Part shown: piece by piece, positions 1 through 7,653 of the stretch
Layout of the letters: each line of letters starts with the position of its first letter
Numbering within the stretch: position 1 is the first letter of the stretch
Assembly (NCBI GenBank): GCA_045128635.1
Contig: JBGVRS010000049.1
Location: 1-32,684 of the forward strand
DNA length: 32,684 nt
Source of the DNA: HGM12587 sp045128635
GTDB taxonomy: Bacteria; Bacillota; Clostridia; Lachnospirales; Lachnospiraceae
Reading direction: 5' to 3'
Position numbers and translations under genes: made by a program
Notes under the pieces: generated by a model
Told to the model about the DNA's origin: nothing
Databases searched by the model: none
What the model saw: the letters and a program-made list of their open reading frames with translations, nothing else

Positions 1-1404
1 TTTTGCTTCTTCAAGCTTTGTGTAATCAAGAAGTAATGTTTTGGCTCCTTCCAGAGAGGAATTTTTGATTACCGAGTATCGATTTCTTTCCAAATCAGGA
101 AAAATACCGATTGTAATGGCAGATTCTAAATTTGAGTATGCGGAAAAAGCACCAGATAAATAGCAATGTTCCAAATCTGAAGATGAAATTCCTGCATATT
201 CCAGTAAACAATCAACCATCGTATAGGCGGCAGCCTTTGTGTCCAGATATTGATCTATATCTAATTGTGAAAAATAGAGATCTTTTTCTGAACCGGATTC
301 TTCTGCATACGCATAAATAACCACATATTGTTCTTCTTCCGGGTGCTGGATAATTCTGTTAGATGCAGTCGGTTCCAGTTTCCCGGCAATATTAATCCAT
401 CCATGAAGTCTCATTTGAGCAAGCAAATCGATAATCCCGCTTCCACAAATTCCTACAGGTTTTGCATCTGCAACCGTGGTATAAGATAATTCATTGTTTG
501 AAATGGTTATATGATCAATAGCACCTGCAGAAGCCCGCATTCCATAACGGCTGATATAGCCTTCCAGTGCAGGACCTGCGGCGCCAGCGCCTGCGATCAT
601 CCAGTCTTTATTGCCAATCACAAGCTCTCCGTTAGTACCAATGTCAAAAAACATCTGTGTTTGGTCTTGTTTATGGATATCAAGGTGCAGTAACCCACTG
701 ATAATATCTCCACCAACATAATTAGACGCAGCCGGAATTGTATAGATCAGCCCTTGAAATTCCATGCCAAGTTCATTTCCCCATAAGAAGCCAGGAGCAG
801 TGGTAACTGGTGAATAAGGAGCAGCAAACACTGTCCATGCATCTAATTCCATAAGAAAATGAATCATTGTGGTGTTTCCGGAGAGAACCATCAAAGGCAG
901 TTTTAAAGCATCGATGCCTGTCTTTTCTGTTAAGCGCCTCATAATCTTATGGAATGTTGAAACAGTTACTTTTTGCAGCTCTTTCCGATGTTCTTCATTT
1001 TCCAGAGAATAGATAATACGGGTCAAAATGTCCGTTCCATACGGAATTTGTCCATTTTCTTCTTTTTCTTCCCAAATTACTTTCCCAGAGTTTAAATCAA
1101 TCATTTGCATAATAATGGCTGTAGAACCATAATCAACCGCAAGGCCGTAAAGTACTTTTGTTGTATCCCCGGCTTCAACGTCTGTCACCACCCAGTCATA
1201 TTCCCGGTGAACCAAAGTCACAGTAATATCAAATCCTGCATCACGGCAGAGCGGGTATAATTTTCTGACAGCTGATAATGGAAACTGTATATTTTCATAT
1301 CCAATGGAATTCAAAGCCAATAAAATTCTCTGGTGATCACTGATTGGCAAATCCTCAGATGGCATTTTTAAACTTAAATATTCTTTTACAACAAAGTTGT
1401 TCAT
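1..1404 (-). CDS. RACE/DUF4445-type ASKHA ATPase (corrinoid-protein reductive activator family), partial
   Basis: Open minus-strand frame from ATG 1404-1402, preceded by AAGGAGA at good spacing, with no stop before the window edge, so at least 468 residues. It begins MNNFVVKEYLSLKMP. About 90 residues of linker-like sequence are followed by an actin/Hsp70-like phosphate motif (AVDYGSTAII) and later by FDIGTNGELVIG and AGAGAAGPALEG, the signature region of the DUF4445/RACE family. Family members use ATP to drive reductive reactivation of cobalamin in corrinoid methyltransferase proteins. Most have an N-terminal [2Fe-2S] ferredoxin domain, which is absent here although the start is well supported, so an electron donor in trans would be needed. 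The usual Cys in the segment before AAGPA is not seen. The C-terminus and any corrinoid partner genes lie outside the window. The family call is firm; the exact substrate protein is unknown. Confidence 0.8.
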   Translation of the reverse strand, partial: MNNFVVKEYLSLKMPSEDLPISDHQRILLALNSIGYENIQFPLSAVRKLYPLCRDAGFDITVTLVHREYDWVVTDVEAGDTTKVLYGLAVDYGSTAIIMQMIDLNSGKVIWEEKEENGQIPYGTDILTRIIYSLENEEHRKELQKVTVSTFHKIMRRLTEKTGIDALKLPLMVLSGNTTMIHFLMELDAWTVFAAPYSPVTTAPGFLWGNELGMEFQGLIYTIPAASNYVGGDIISGLLHLDIHKQDQTQMFFDIGTNGELVIGNKDWMIAGAGAAGPALEGYISRYGMRASAGAIDHITISNNELSYTTVADAKPVGICGSGIIDLLAQMRLHGWINIAGKLEPTASNRIIQHPEEEQYVVIYAYAEESGSEKDLYFSQLDIDQYLDTKAAAYTMVDCLLEYAGISSSDLEHCYLSGAFSAYSNLESAITIGIFPDLERNRYSVIKNSSLEGAKTLLLDYTKLEEAK

Positions 1405-1433
1405 TGACAAATCTCCTTCGTTTTACATTACTA

Positions 1434-1466
1434 TGTTAAATTTAACAGATTTCATCAATTTAACAG
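1434..1466. promoter_or_regulatory. Palindrome plus direct repeat upstream of the RACE-like gene (possible operator)
   Basis: TGTTAAATTTAACA (1434-1447) is a perfect 14-bp palindrome. AATTTAACAG occurs twice, at 1439-1448 and 1457-1466, 18 bp apart. On the minus strand these lie 30-60 bp before the RACE-like start, where a weak TTGATG / CATAGT promoter can be read. A regulator binding here is inferred. The rest of 1405-1619 contains one more 7-bp inverted repeat (TTTAAGA, 1493-1499, with TCTTAAA, 1502-1508) and no gene. Confidence 0.4.
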
Positions 1467-1619
1467 TGAGAAAGTCACTAAACAAGGGATTCTTTAAGAA
1501 ATCTTAAAAAACAGCACGTCTTTATTATGGTAAAATATAGAAAATGGATGGATTGGAAGGACACTTTGTAATCAATAAGGTAATAAAGGAGTAGTCGATA
1601 AAGGGGGAGTCGTACAATT

Positions 1620-2342
1620 ATGAAAAAATACATATTGATTTTAGTATCAATTCTATGCATTTTATCGTCTGTAGGATGTGGCGAAGGTAAAGAGACAATG
1701 GATATACAAGGCATTCTTGTAGATGGTGTTTTTTATGAAAAATCATATCAACCCATGCCAGCGGAAGTTGATGAAAGTGCAATTATAGGATATGTAGAGT
1801 CTTACACAGATACGATTCCGAAAAAAGACGGAGAATCAAACATCAGCAAAGATATAATCGGTGCTCCATACGCAAAGGTTGAAGGCGGTATTGCAATATT
1901 GTATGAGAACGAATGGTATCTATGCAAAGCAGAAACATCCGAAGAAACAGTAGAAGATATGGAACCAGGTGAAACATTGAATAGTTATGCTAATAACCTT
2001 CTTTCACGACTGGATACAGATAAGAACAAAAATGACAGTACATTAGATAGCGATGAGTTTTGGGAAAATGTAATAGAATTGATTTTCTATGATTTTGATG
2101 AGAATGTATATAAAACTTCTGACAATGAAAAATTGGAAAAAATTCAACAGATTTTTATGGAAATGAATTATGAAGAAATAGAAAATCCTTGGATAGAAGG
2201 ATGGTATCAGTTTGAAATACAAACGAGTGAAACGGTGCATTCTTTAGGGATAACATCAGATATCATATCTTTTGATGGTAAATTTTATAAAGTAACAGAT
2301 TCTGTAGAAAAAGAAATAAGTTCATTGTTAAGAAACAAATAA
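1620..2342 (+). CDS. Putative lipoprotein of unknown function (240 aa)
   Basis: Start ATG 1620 follows a GGGGGAG Shine-Dalgarno about 10 bases upstream. Residues 1-20 form a type II signal peptide (MKKYILILVSILCILSSVGC) with the lipid-modified Cys at 20, so the mature protein should be anchored outside the membrane. The mature part is acidic and soluble-looking, with a segment around residues 55-105 (IGYVESYTDTIPKKDGES through GAPYAKVEGGIAILYENEW) that resembles short beta-rich secreted Lachnospiraceae proteins. I cannot name a domain. It is the first gene of a three-gene co-directional group; the next start is 12 bases after its stop. Its signal peptide is almost the same as that of the next gene, although the mature parts are unrelated. 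Confidence 0.75.
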   Translation: MKKYILILVSILCILSSVGCGEGKETMDIQGILVDGVFYEKSYQPMPAEVDESAIIGYVESYTDTIPKKDGESNISKDIIGAPYAKVEGGIAILYENEWYLCKAETSEETVEDMEPGETLNSYANNLLSRLDTDKNKNDSTLDSDEFWENVIELIFYDFDENVYKTSDNEKLEKIQQIFMEMNYEEIENPWIEGWYQFEIQTSETVHSLGITSDIISFDGKFYKVTDSVEKEISSLLRNK

Positions 2343-2354
2343 GGGAGAGAAACT

Positions 2355-3428
2355 ATGAAAAAATACATATTAACAATAGTATCAATTCTATGCATTTTAT
2401 CCTTTGTTGGCTGTGGAAAAAAAGAAAAATTCGAAATAGAAATTTTAGTACCAGCGGGAAGTACAGAAGCATTTGTATATTCGGATGAAGAGATTTGTCC
2501 AACTGGAAACAAAGTAAAAATATGGTCTGGTGCTGGTCTGGGTGATACAGAAGTGATTTTAAAACCAGTCAATAAGAACGTGGAAACTGGCTATGTGGCT
2601 GAGTATTTAACATACGGAATGCCAGTTGAATTTGACACATCTAATGTGAAAAATGAATGGTTCAAAATTGGTGTAGCAGTGCAAAATGATTCGGATAAAG
2701 GACCTGTTGCAGTATCGGTAGAAGTTGAAGGTGTCGAAGTAAGAATCCCAAACAAGGCAAGTCAAGACTTCTTTAATGCAGTTGTATTAGAAGTAAATGG
2801 TAATGAGATTTTAACAGAATGCACAGAATGTGAAAGTGGTTGGATATTTGAAGGATGTGAAGTGGCGTTTGACACAAATACGCTTTCAACAGAAGAAGTT
2901 CCAAACTTAGAGGTAGGGGATTTGATTAGAGTTGTTTATGTTGGCGGAACAAACGATAAAGAATCAGTGCACTTAGAACAGGTTGTTTCAATCTTCTGGA
3001 TAGATGATAATGGTAAAATTGTAACAGCTCCAGCTAAAAAGAGCGTTCCAAAAATAGAAACATCAGACTTTGGAATTACTCTAACTGTAAAAAATGTAAT
3101 ATCGAAAGGCTTGACTTTAGTATGTGAACAAAGTGGTGGAGAATCAATCGGTGAATTATTCTCTGGAAGTTCTTACTCATTGTCAAGATACGTTGAAGGT
3201 AATTGGGAGACGATAGAATATCTTCCAAAAGATACAGAAGTTGCATGGACGGATGAAGCTTGGATTATACCATTGGAAGATACCGTAGAATGGGATGTCA
3301 ACTGGGAATGGCTGTATGGTGAACTTGTACCTGGAAAGTATCGCATGTCAAAACCTGTCATGAATCTCGCTGAACCGGGGGATTTTACTACCGCTGTGCA
3401 TTTTGTGGAATTTGACGTTGCAGAATAA
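2355..3428 (+). CDS. Putative lipoprotein with C-terminal bacterial Ig-like domain (357 aa)
   Basis: Start ATG 2355 has GGGAGAG just upstream. Residues 1-20 are a lipoprotein signal ending FVGC with Cys20. The middle (about 140-210) has a pattern (VLEVNGNEILTEC ... LEVGDLIRVVYVGG) like short OB-fold or DUF3221-type exported domains. The last ~110 residues (SDFGITLTVKNVI ... YGELVPGKYRMSKPV ... HFVEFDV) look like the immunoglobulin-like domain (Big_14-like) common in Clostridia surface proteins, recognised by the WLYGELxPGxYR pattern. It probably works on the outer face of the membrane. No catalytic residues are evident. It shares the signal peptide region with the preceding gene and is 22 bases from the next, suggesting co-transcription. 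Confidence 0.75.
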   Translation: MKKYILTIVSILCILSFVGCGKKEKFEIEILVPAGSTEAFVYSDEEICPTGNKVKIWSGAGLGDTEVILKPVNKNVETGYVAEYLTYGMPVEFDTSNVKNEWFKIGVAVQNDSDKGPVAVSVEVEGVEVRIPNKASQDFFNAVVLEVNGNEILTECTECESGWIFEGCEVAFDTNTLSTEEVPNLEVGDLIRVVYVGGTNDKESVHLEQVVSIFWIDDNGKIVTAPAKKSVPKIETSDFGITLTVKNVISKGLTLVCEQSGGESIGELFSGSSYSLSRYVEGNWETIEYLPKDTEVAWTDEAWIIPLEDTVEWDVNWEWLYGELVPGKYRMSKPVMNLAEPGDFTTAVHFVEFDVAE

Positions 3429-3450
3429 TTTCTTTTCATGAGGTAGATGG

Positions 3451-4875
3451 ATGAAGAAAAAATACATAATCGTCTTTGTGATTATACTTACGGCAGTGGT
3501 CACACTTATAAGAAATAAGGATTCTAAACATATTACATATCCATTTGTTGAATCAGACATTGTACAAGTCGAAATGTATCATTATGAAGGCGTTCTGGCA
3601 GCGGAAGAGTGTAAAATTATTACTGGACGAGAAGATATTGTAGAATTATATAAGGAACTTCAAAACACTAAAGTCAGAGATAAGAAGAAAGAATCTGAGC
3701 CTATGACTGGTGGTTCTGTGACTAGATTTATTTTTGTATTGTCAGATGGAAAGGAATATGATTTAGAATATTATAATTCGGGAGGCATTCCGAGCTTATG
3801 CTCAAAAGCAGGAAATTTTGGATATCAAACTTCTGCTAATCTTGAGAAATACTGGATAAACCTTGATTATGAATTAGTAGAGATAGAACCAGAGGAATTG
3901 CCTATTGATGAGTACAATGAGAAATATGCAGCTAAGGATGAGCCTGAGGAAGAATATTATTTAGAAGATGATAGCATGTCGATGGCTGATGCTTACAAAG
4001 CAACATTATACAGAATTAGGAATACACATACATTTCCAGATGGAGTAAACTATGGGTATGATGAATTTTATGACATTAGTGAAAATCATTTTGCAATCTA
4101 TGATGTAGATGCAGATGGAAAGAATGAACTGCTTATCAGCTATTGGACGACAAGCATGGCTGGTAATGCTTTTAAGATTTATGGATATGATGAAATTTCA
4201 GGTGATTTGCAGGAAGAGTTTTCTGAATATCTAGGGGTAACGTTTTATTCAAATGGTATGATTGAAGCTAAAAAATCACATAATCACGGGCTTGCAAGTA
4301 TGTCTGAAGAGTTCTGGCCATATGCACTATATCAGTATGATAGTGAAAATGATTGCTATATTAAAACAGCAGATGTTGATGCATGGGAACAGGCATATCG
4401 TAGTGAATATGAAGGTATTGAATTCCCAAAAGAGGCGGATATAGATGGTGATGGACTTTTATATTACATTATGACAAATGATACTTATGAATATCAGAAC
4501 CCAATGGATGCAGAAGCCTATGAAAAATGGAGAGATTCTTATTTAAAAGATACTGAGGTGATTCAAATCCCGCTTTTGAGATTAACGAAAGAAAACATTG
4601 AAAATATTACGGACAGTAGTATAAAGATTGAATATAGTGATGAAGAGCTGATAAAAATGGCTTATAACTATATAACAGAAGAAACTTCATGGAATCCTGA
4701 ATATTACGAGGTTGAATTCTCTGCGGATACCTTTAGAATCTGGCTCTATGATATTATTTCAGATGAGGAAAGTAGTCATGGGGTAACAAGAGGAAGATTC
4801 GAAATTAACCGTAAAACAGGACTCGGGGAAGATTCCATTACATTTGAAAAAATAGATTTTAGTAAATACAAATAG
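3451..4875 (+). CDS. Membrane-anchored exported protein of unknown function (474 aa)
   Basis: Start ATG 3451 lies behind GAGGTAGATGG. Residues 4-20 form one hydrophobic segment (KYIIVFVIILTAVVTLI) without a lipobox Cys, so it is either a signal anchor or an uncleaved signal peptide. The rest is strongly acidic and Tyr-rich. Two Asp-rich loops, DVDADGKNELL near residue 220 and DIDGDGLLYY near 331, resemble Ca-binding loops of dockerin/EF-hand or FG-GAP type. The family is not recognised. It is last in the group of three exported proteins and is followed by a strong convergent terminator. A role at the cell surface is inferred only from localisation signals. Confidence 0.7.
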   Translation: MKKKYIIVFVIILTAVVTLIRNKDSKHITYPFVESDIVQVEMYHYEGVLAAEECKIITGREDIVELYKELQNTKVRDKKKESEPMTGGSVTRFIFVLSDGKEYDLEYYNSGGIPSLCSKAGNFGYQTSANLEKYWINLDYELVEIEPEELPIDEYNEKYAAKDEPEEEYYLEDDSMSMADAYKATLYRIRNTHTFPDGVNYGYDEFYDISENHFAIYDVDADGKNELLISYWTTSMAGNAFKIYGYDEISGDLQEEFSEYLGVTFYSNGMIEAKKSHNHGLASMSEEFWPYALYQYDSENDCYIKTADVDAWEQAYRSEYEGIEFPKEADIDGDGLLYYIMTNDTYEYQNPMDAEAYEKWRDSYLKDTEVIQIPLLRLTKENIENITDSSIKIEYSDEELIKMAYNYITEETSWNPEYYEVEFSADTFRIWLYDIISDEESSHGVTRGRFEINRKTGLGEDSITFEKIDFSKYK

Positions 4876-4890
4876 TGGCTGAATGAAAAT

Positions 4891-4925
4891 ACAGGCTTGT
4901 AGGTACATTATACCTGCAAGCCTGT
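4891..4925. terminator. Bidirectional terminator hairpin between convergent genes
   Basis: 15-bp stem, ACAGGCTTGTAGGTA (4891-4905) with TACCTGCAAGCCTGT (4911-4925) and one G.T pair; the loop is CATTA. The minus-strand side is followed by ATTTTCATT, the better U-tract, so it mainly serves the minus-strand gene ending at 4958 but also closes the plus-strand group ending at 4875. Confidence 0.75.
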
Positions 4926-4957
4926 TGATAGTTATGTAGAAAATTCATGTGCTATAA

Positions 4958-5890
4958 TTATTTGAGCATTTTTTTAACTTCCTCTTCACTGAGGTCAAGC
5001 TTTTGTGCTGCAGTGGAGATGGAAATAAGACCTTCTCGGAGTAATTCAAGTATTGTGTCGAGTTTTCCCTGAACAACACCTTGAGAAATACCCTGGGAGA
5101 TACCTTGATTTAATAATTTTTTAGCATTGGTTTCAATGGTTGCACCTAACATAATATTTGAGACTCCTTTCTGCACTTTGGCATAATTTTTGGCGAGATA
5201 ATTAATTACTGCAACAGACAATTCAGCGAGAATTCGCTTTGTGTATTCAGTAATTTCACCGGTGATGGATAATTTTTCTAACTTGTTTTGAATCAATTGA
5301 TATTCTGCTTTGAGAATTTTTAATTGTTCTTCATTATCATTATACACTGAAAAAAGACTTTCATGTGTAAAGATATAGAATGGAATTAAAAATAATAGCT
5401 TTTTATGGAAAATTTCTTCTAAGGTGTAGCTGTGGATTTTAACAACTGCAACTTCGTAGTTCAATTTTCCGGCAGGTGTGTTAATAATTACACGTATTTT
5501 ATCTGGTGTATTTTTTGTACATCGCAGATATAAAACAGCAGAATTAGGAAAATTTACAGTCAAAATATTTTCCTTTAATTCCCCTTGATCCAAGGCAATC
5601 TGAGCACCGTATTCGAACATTCGAATTAACATGCTGTTGTCAGCTGTACTTTGACATTCTATATGATATTTTTTGGGAATATCACCTAGGATTTCAAAAC
5701 AAGTATCAGTGATTCGCTCAGAAAGATTACCATCCGTTTGATTAATAAAATGTTCATTTGGATGGAAAATAATTGGTGTTTCGCTTGAGAAGTGTTCTCC
5801 AAACACTTCGTTAACAAACGGAATGAGTAGATCAGGACAATCATTCACAAGTGTGCGAAACACAGTGTCATAGTTGTTGCTCACTAACAT
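4958..5890 (-). CDS. Rpn family / PD-(D/E)XK nuclease transposase-like protein (310 aa)
   Basis: Start ATG (complement of 5888-5890) follows a perfect AGGAGGTAT. The N-terminus (DTVFRTLVNDCPDLLIPFVNEVFGE) and the later KKYHIECQSTADNSMLIRMFEYGAQIA match the PD-(D/E)XK Rpn/YhgA-like family (PDDEXK_2). The E in IECQS is the likely metal-binding position and HIECQ corresponds to the ExK/Q core. The C-terminus has short repeats (QGISQGISQGVVQGK) and a helical, HTH-like tail (STAAQKLDLSEEEVKKML), a usual arrangement in this family. E. coli Rpn proteins promote RecA-independent recombination and act as DNA endonucleases; a phage-defence or transposition role is possible. No inverted repeats flank it, so it is not shown to be a mobile element. 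Confidence 0.75.
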   Translation of the reverse strand: MLVSNNYDTVFRTLVNDCPDLLIPFVNEVFGEHFSSETPIIFHPNEHFINQTDGNLSERITDTCFEILGDIPKKYHIECQSTADNSMLIRMFEYGAQIALDQGELKENILTVNFPNSAVLYLRCTKNTPDKIRVIINTPAGKLNYEVAVVKIHSYTLEEIFHKKLLFLIPFYIFTHESLFSVYNDNEEQLKILKAEYQLIQNKLEKLSITGEITEYTKRILAELSVAVINYLAKNYAKVQKGVSNIMLGATIETNAKKLLNQGISQGISQGVVQGKLDTILELLREGLISISTAAQKLDLSEEEVKKMLK

Positions 5891-5950
5891 ATACCTCCTA
5901 TTTAGTGATAATTTGTTAGTGTGCTCCCCCCTACATATGATTACATAATT

Positions 5951-5979
5951 ATTTTAGCATAAACGACATGATTAGACAA
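5951..5979 (-). promoter_or_regulatory. Sigma-A-type promoter for the Rpn-like gene
   Basis: On the minus strand, TTGTCT (5979-5974), a 17-base spacer, then TAAAAT (5956-5951), about 60 bases before the start codon. Confidence 0.55.
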
Positions 5980-6017
5980 AAGATTTAAGAAAAAATTAAG
6001 TTTCTATTGAGAAAATG

Positions 6018-6060
6018 AAAAGCTTTCTGTATTACACTGGTGTAATGTAGGGGGCTTTTT
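6018..6060 (+). terminator. Terminator-like hairpin in the leader of the cwlD-like gene
   Basis: AAAAGC...ATTACAC (6018-6037) pairs with GTGTAAT...GCTTTTT (6040-6060) through about 20 pairs, several of them G.T, and ends in TTTTT. It ends four bases before the amidase ATG, and its 3' arm carries AGGGGG, the only visible Shine-Dalgarno. No plus-strand gene precedes it, so a leader attenuator or RBS-masking structure is a reasonable reading. Confidence 0.55.
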
Positions 6061-6063
6061 ATC

Positions 6064-6741
6064 ATGGAGAGAAACAAAAGAAGAAAACGAAGACGAAGAA
6101 AAAGAATCATGAGATTTATTTTGCTTATGCTGTTAATCGTAACGATTTTACTAGCATTATTGATAGGGTTTTTCATTGTGAGACATTCCTATATAAATAT
6201 TTATAATCAGGCAGATATTGTTCTTGATGCGGGACACGGTGGAAAAGATCCTGGAGCAAATAATAGTGATGCCATCGAAAAAGAAATTACACTGGAAATC
6301 GCCAGAATGGTCCAGGAAATTTTAGAAGAATCCGGTTATAAGGTGAAAATGATACGGGAGGAGGACCGTTTTATAGAACTTACAGAACGTCCTGAAATTG
6401 CAAATCGAAGAAATGCGAAAGTTTATGTAAGCATTCATTGTAATTCGTCAGAAGATGGTGAGGGGAAAGGAATCGAAACCTTTTTCACAGAACAAAAAGG
6501 AGACGCAGACAAAAAGCTGGCAGAGTTGATACAGAATGCAGTAATAGATTATACAGAAGCAGAGGATAGAGGTGTAAAAACAGCCGATTATACAGTTCTT
6601 GTAAGAACCACAATGCCAGCGGTGTTGATTGAAACAGGGTTTTTGACAAATTCTACGGAGTGTGAATTGCTAAAAGATAAGGAGTATCAAAAGAAACTGG
6701 CTGAGGGCATTGCAGAAGGGATAATATTGTATTTGAACTGA
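6064..6741 (+). CDS. cwlD: N-acetylmuramoyl-L-alanine amidase (Amidase_3), CwlD-like, membrane-anchored
   Basis: 225 residues. An extremely basic N-terminus (RNKRRKRRRRKR) precedes one membrane segment at about 17-40, then an Amidase_3 domain from residue ~53. Zinc and catalytic motifs are visible: DAGHGG (His), the Glu of IEKEITLE, SIHCN (His) and the C-terminal IETGFL (Glu). These enzymes cleave the lactyl-peptide bond in peptidoglycan; CwlD of spore formers acts in making cortex muramic-delta-lactam, while others separate cells. The length suits CwlD, with no extra wall-binding domain. The start at 6064 is accepted because an AGGGGG lies 10-15 bases upstream, but it is folded in a hairpin; ATG 6109 is an alternative with weaker signals. 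The gene is monocistronic. The symbol is tentative. Confidence 0.8.
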   Translation: MERNKRRKRRRRKRIMRFILLMLLIVTILLALLIGFFIVRHSYINIYNQADIVLDAGHGGKDPGANNSDAIEKEITLEIARMVQEILEESGYKVKMIREEDRFIELTERPEIANRRNAKVYVSIHCNSSEDGEGKGIETFFTEQKGDADKKLAELIQNAVIDYTEAEDRGVKTADYTVLVRTTMPAVLIETGFLTNSTECELLKDKEYQKKLAEGIAEGIILYLN

Positions 6742-6869
6742 GTTCCTTCTCTCCTTTTTCTATGTAAAATTATGGAAAATCGGTGATATTGTCACGGAAC
6801 AACCACATAAAATATCGTATGATAACCTCAACAAAAAACAAAACAACAACACATCCAGGAGGATTAAAT

Positions 6870-7382
6870 ATGTTAGATAAAAAAGTTGTAGAATTATTAA
6901 ATCAGCAGATTAATAAAGAATTTTATTCGGCGTACCTTTACCTTGATTTTTCGAATTATTATTACGATAAAGGATTAGATGGTTTTGGCAATTGGTACAA
7001 AATTCAGGCACAGGAAGAAAGAGACCATGCAATGCTGTTTGTGCAGTATCTGCAGAACAATGGTGAAAAGATTGAGTTGGAAGCGATTGCAAAACCAGGA
7101 GTAGAACTGGTAAGTGCAAAAGCGGTTCTGGAAGAAGGGTTAAAACATGAGCAGTATGTAACAAGTCTTATCCACAATATTTATGATGCAGCATATTCGG
7201 TAAAAGATTTCCGTACGATGCAGTTTTTAGACTGGTTTGTAAAAGAGCAGGGCGAAGAAGAAACAAACGCAGATAGTTTAGTAAAAAAATTTGAGTTGTT
7301 CGGCGATGATCCAAAGAGTCTGTACATGCTTGATAACGAGCTTGGAGCACGCGTCTATGCAGCTCCATCCCTGGTACTTTAG
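6870..7382 (+). CDS. ftnA: Ferritin (iron storage, non-haem)
   Basis: 170 residues from ATG 6870, chosen over an upstream in-frame codon because AGGAGG sits exactly in front of it. A four-helix ferritin-like protein with the expected ferroxidase ligands: E17 (NKEFYSAYLYL), E50 and H53 (EERDHAM), a Glu in EEGLKHEQ, and the C-terminal EQGEEE. Ferritin assembles as a 24-mer that oxidises Fe(II) and stores it as mineral in the cytoplasm, also lowering oxidative damage. It has no haem-binding bacterioferritin Met. The next gene starts two bases after its stop and encodes a BFD-like [2Fe-2S] protein, so the pair likely handles iron storage and release. Confidence 0.93.
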   Translation: MLDKKVVELLNQQINKEFYSAYLYLDFSNYYYDKGLDGFGNWYKIQAQEERDHAMLFVQYLQNNGEKIELEAIAKPGVELVSAKAVLEEGLKHEQYVTSLIHNIYDAAYSVKDFRTMQFLDWFVKEQGEEETNADSLVKKFELFGDDPKSLYMLDNELGARVYAAPSLVL

Positions 7383-7383
7383 T

Positions 7384-7569
7384 ATGAATCCGGAAAAAGT
7401 GATTTGTCCCTGCTACAAAATTACCAAGGGTGATATTATTCATGCCATAGAGAATGGTGCAACTTCATTTAAAGAAGTAAAACAGGCAACCAAAGTTGGA
7501 AAGGCTTGTGGAAAATGTAAGGATAAAGCGAAAAAGTTTACAAAGAAAGTATTAATAGCAGAGGTGTAA
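7384..7569 (+). CDS. BFD-like [2Fe-2S] protein (bacterioferritin-associated ferredoxin type)
   Basis: 61 residues starting MNPEKVICPCYKITKGDI, one base after the ferritin stop. It has CxC near the start (C8, C10) and CGKC near residue 41-44, the CxC-x(~31)-CxxC spacing of BFD [2Fe-2S] domains. In Bfd systems this domain reduces the ferric core to release iron; here the partner is a ferritin rather than a haem bacterioferritin. A longer in-frame start at 7291 would overlap the ferritin gene by 90 bases; the short form is preferred because it starts exactly at the domain and is placed for translational coupling. Confidence 0.8.
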   Translation: MNPEKVICPCYKITKGDIIHAIENGATSFKEVKQATKVGKACGKCKDKAKKFTKKVLIAEV

Positions 7570-7585
7570 TGCCTCTGTTATTTTT
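7558..7585 (+). terminator. Rho-independent terminator of the ferritin-BFD unit
   Basis: CAGAGG (7559-7564), loop TGTAATG, CCTCTG (7572-7577), then TTATTTTT. It overlaps the BFD stop codon. Confidence 0.8.
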
Positions 7586-7612
7586 GCTTAAAAGTATCTT
7601 ATATGTTATAGT
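7584..7612 (+). promoter_or_regulatory. Sigma-A-type promoter of the sugar kinase gene
   Basis: TTGCTT (7584-7589), 17 bases, TATAGT (7607-7612), about 40 bases before the start codon and directly behind the preceding terminator. Confidence 0.55.
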
Positions 7613-7653
7613 ATACGTATAGTTTTCGAATATAAGTAGTGGAGGTTACGCAT

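Noticed and set aside
4958..5890. Complete insertion sequence
   Set aside because: Although the family is called transposase-like, no terminal inverted repeats or target duplications were seen at either side.
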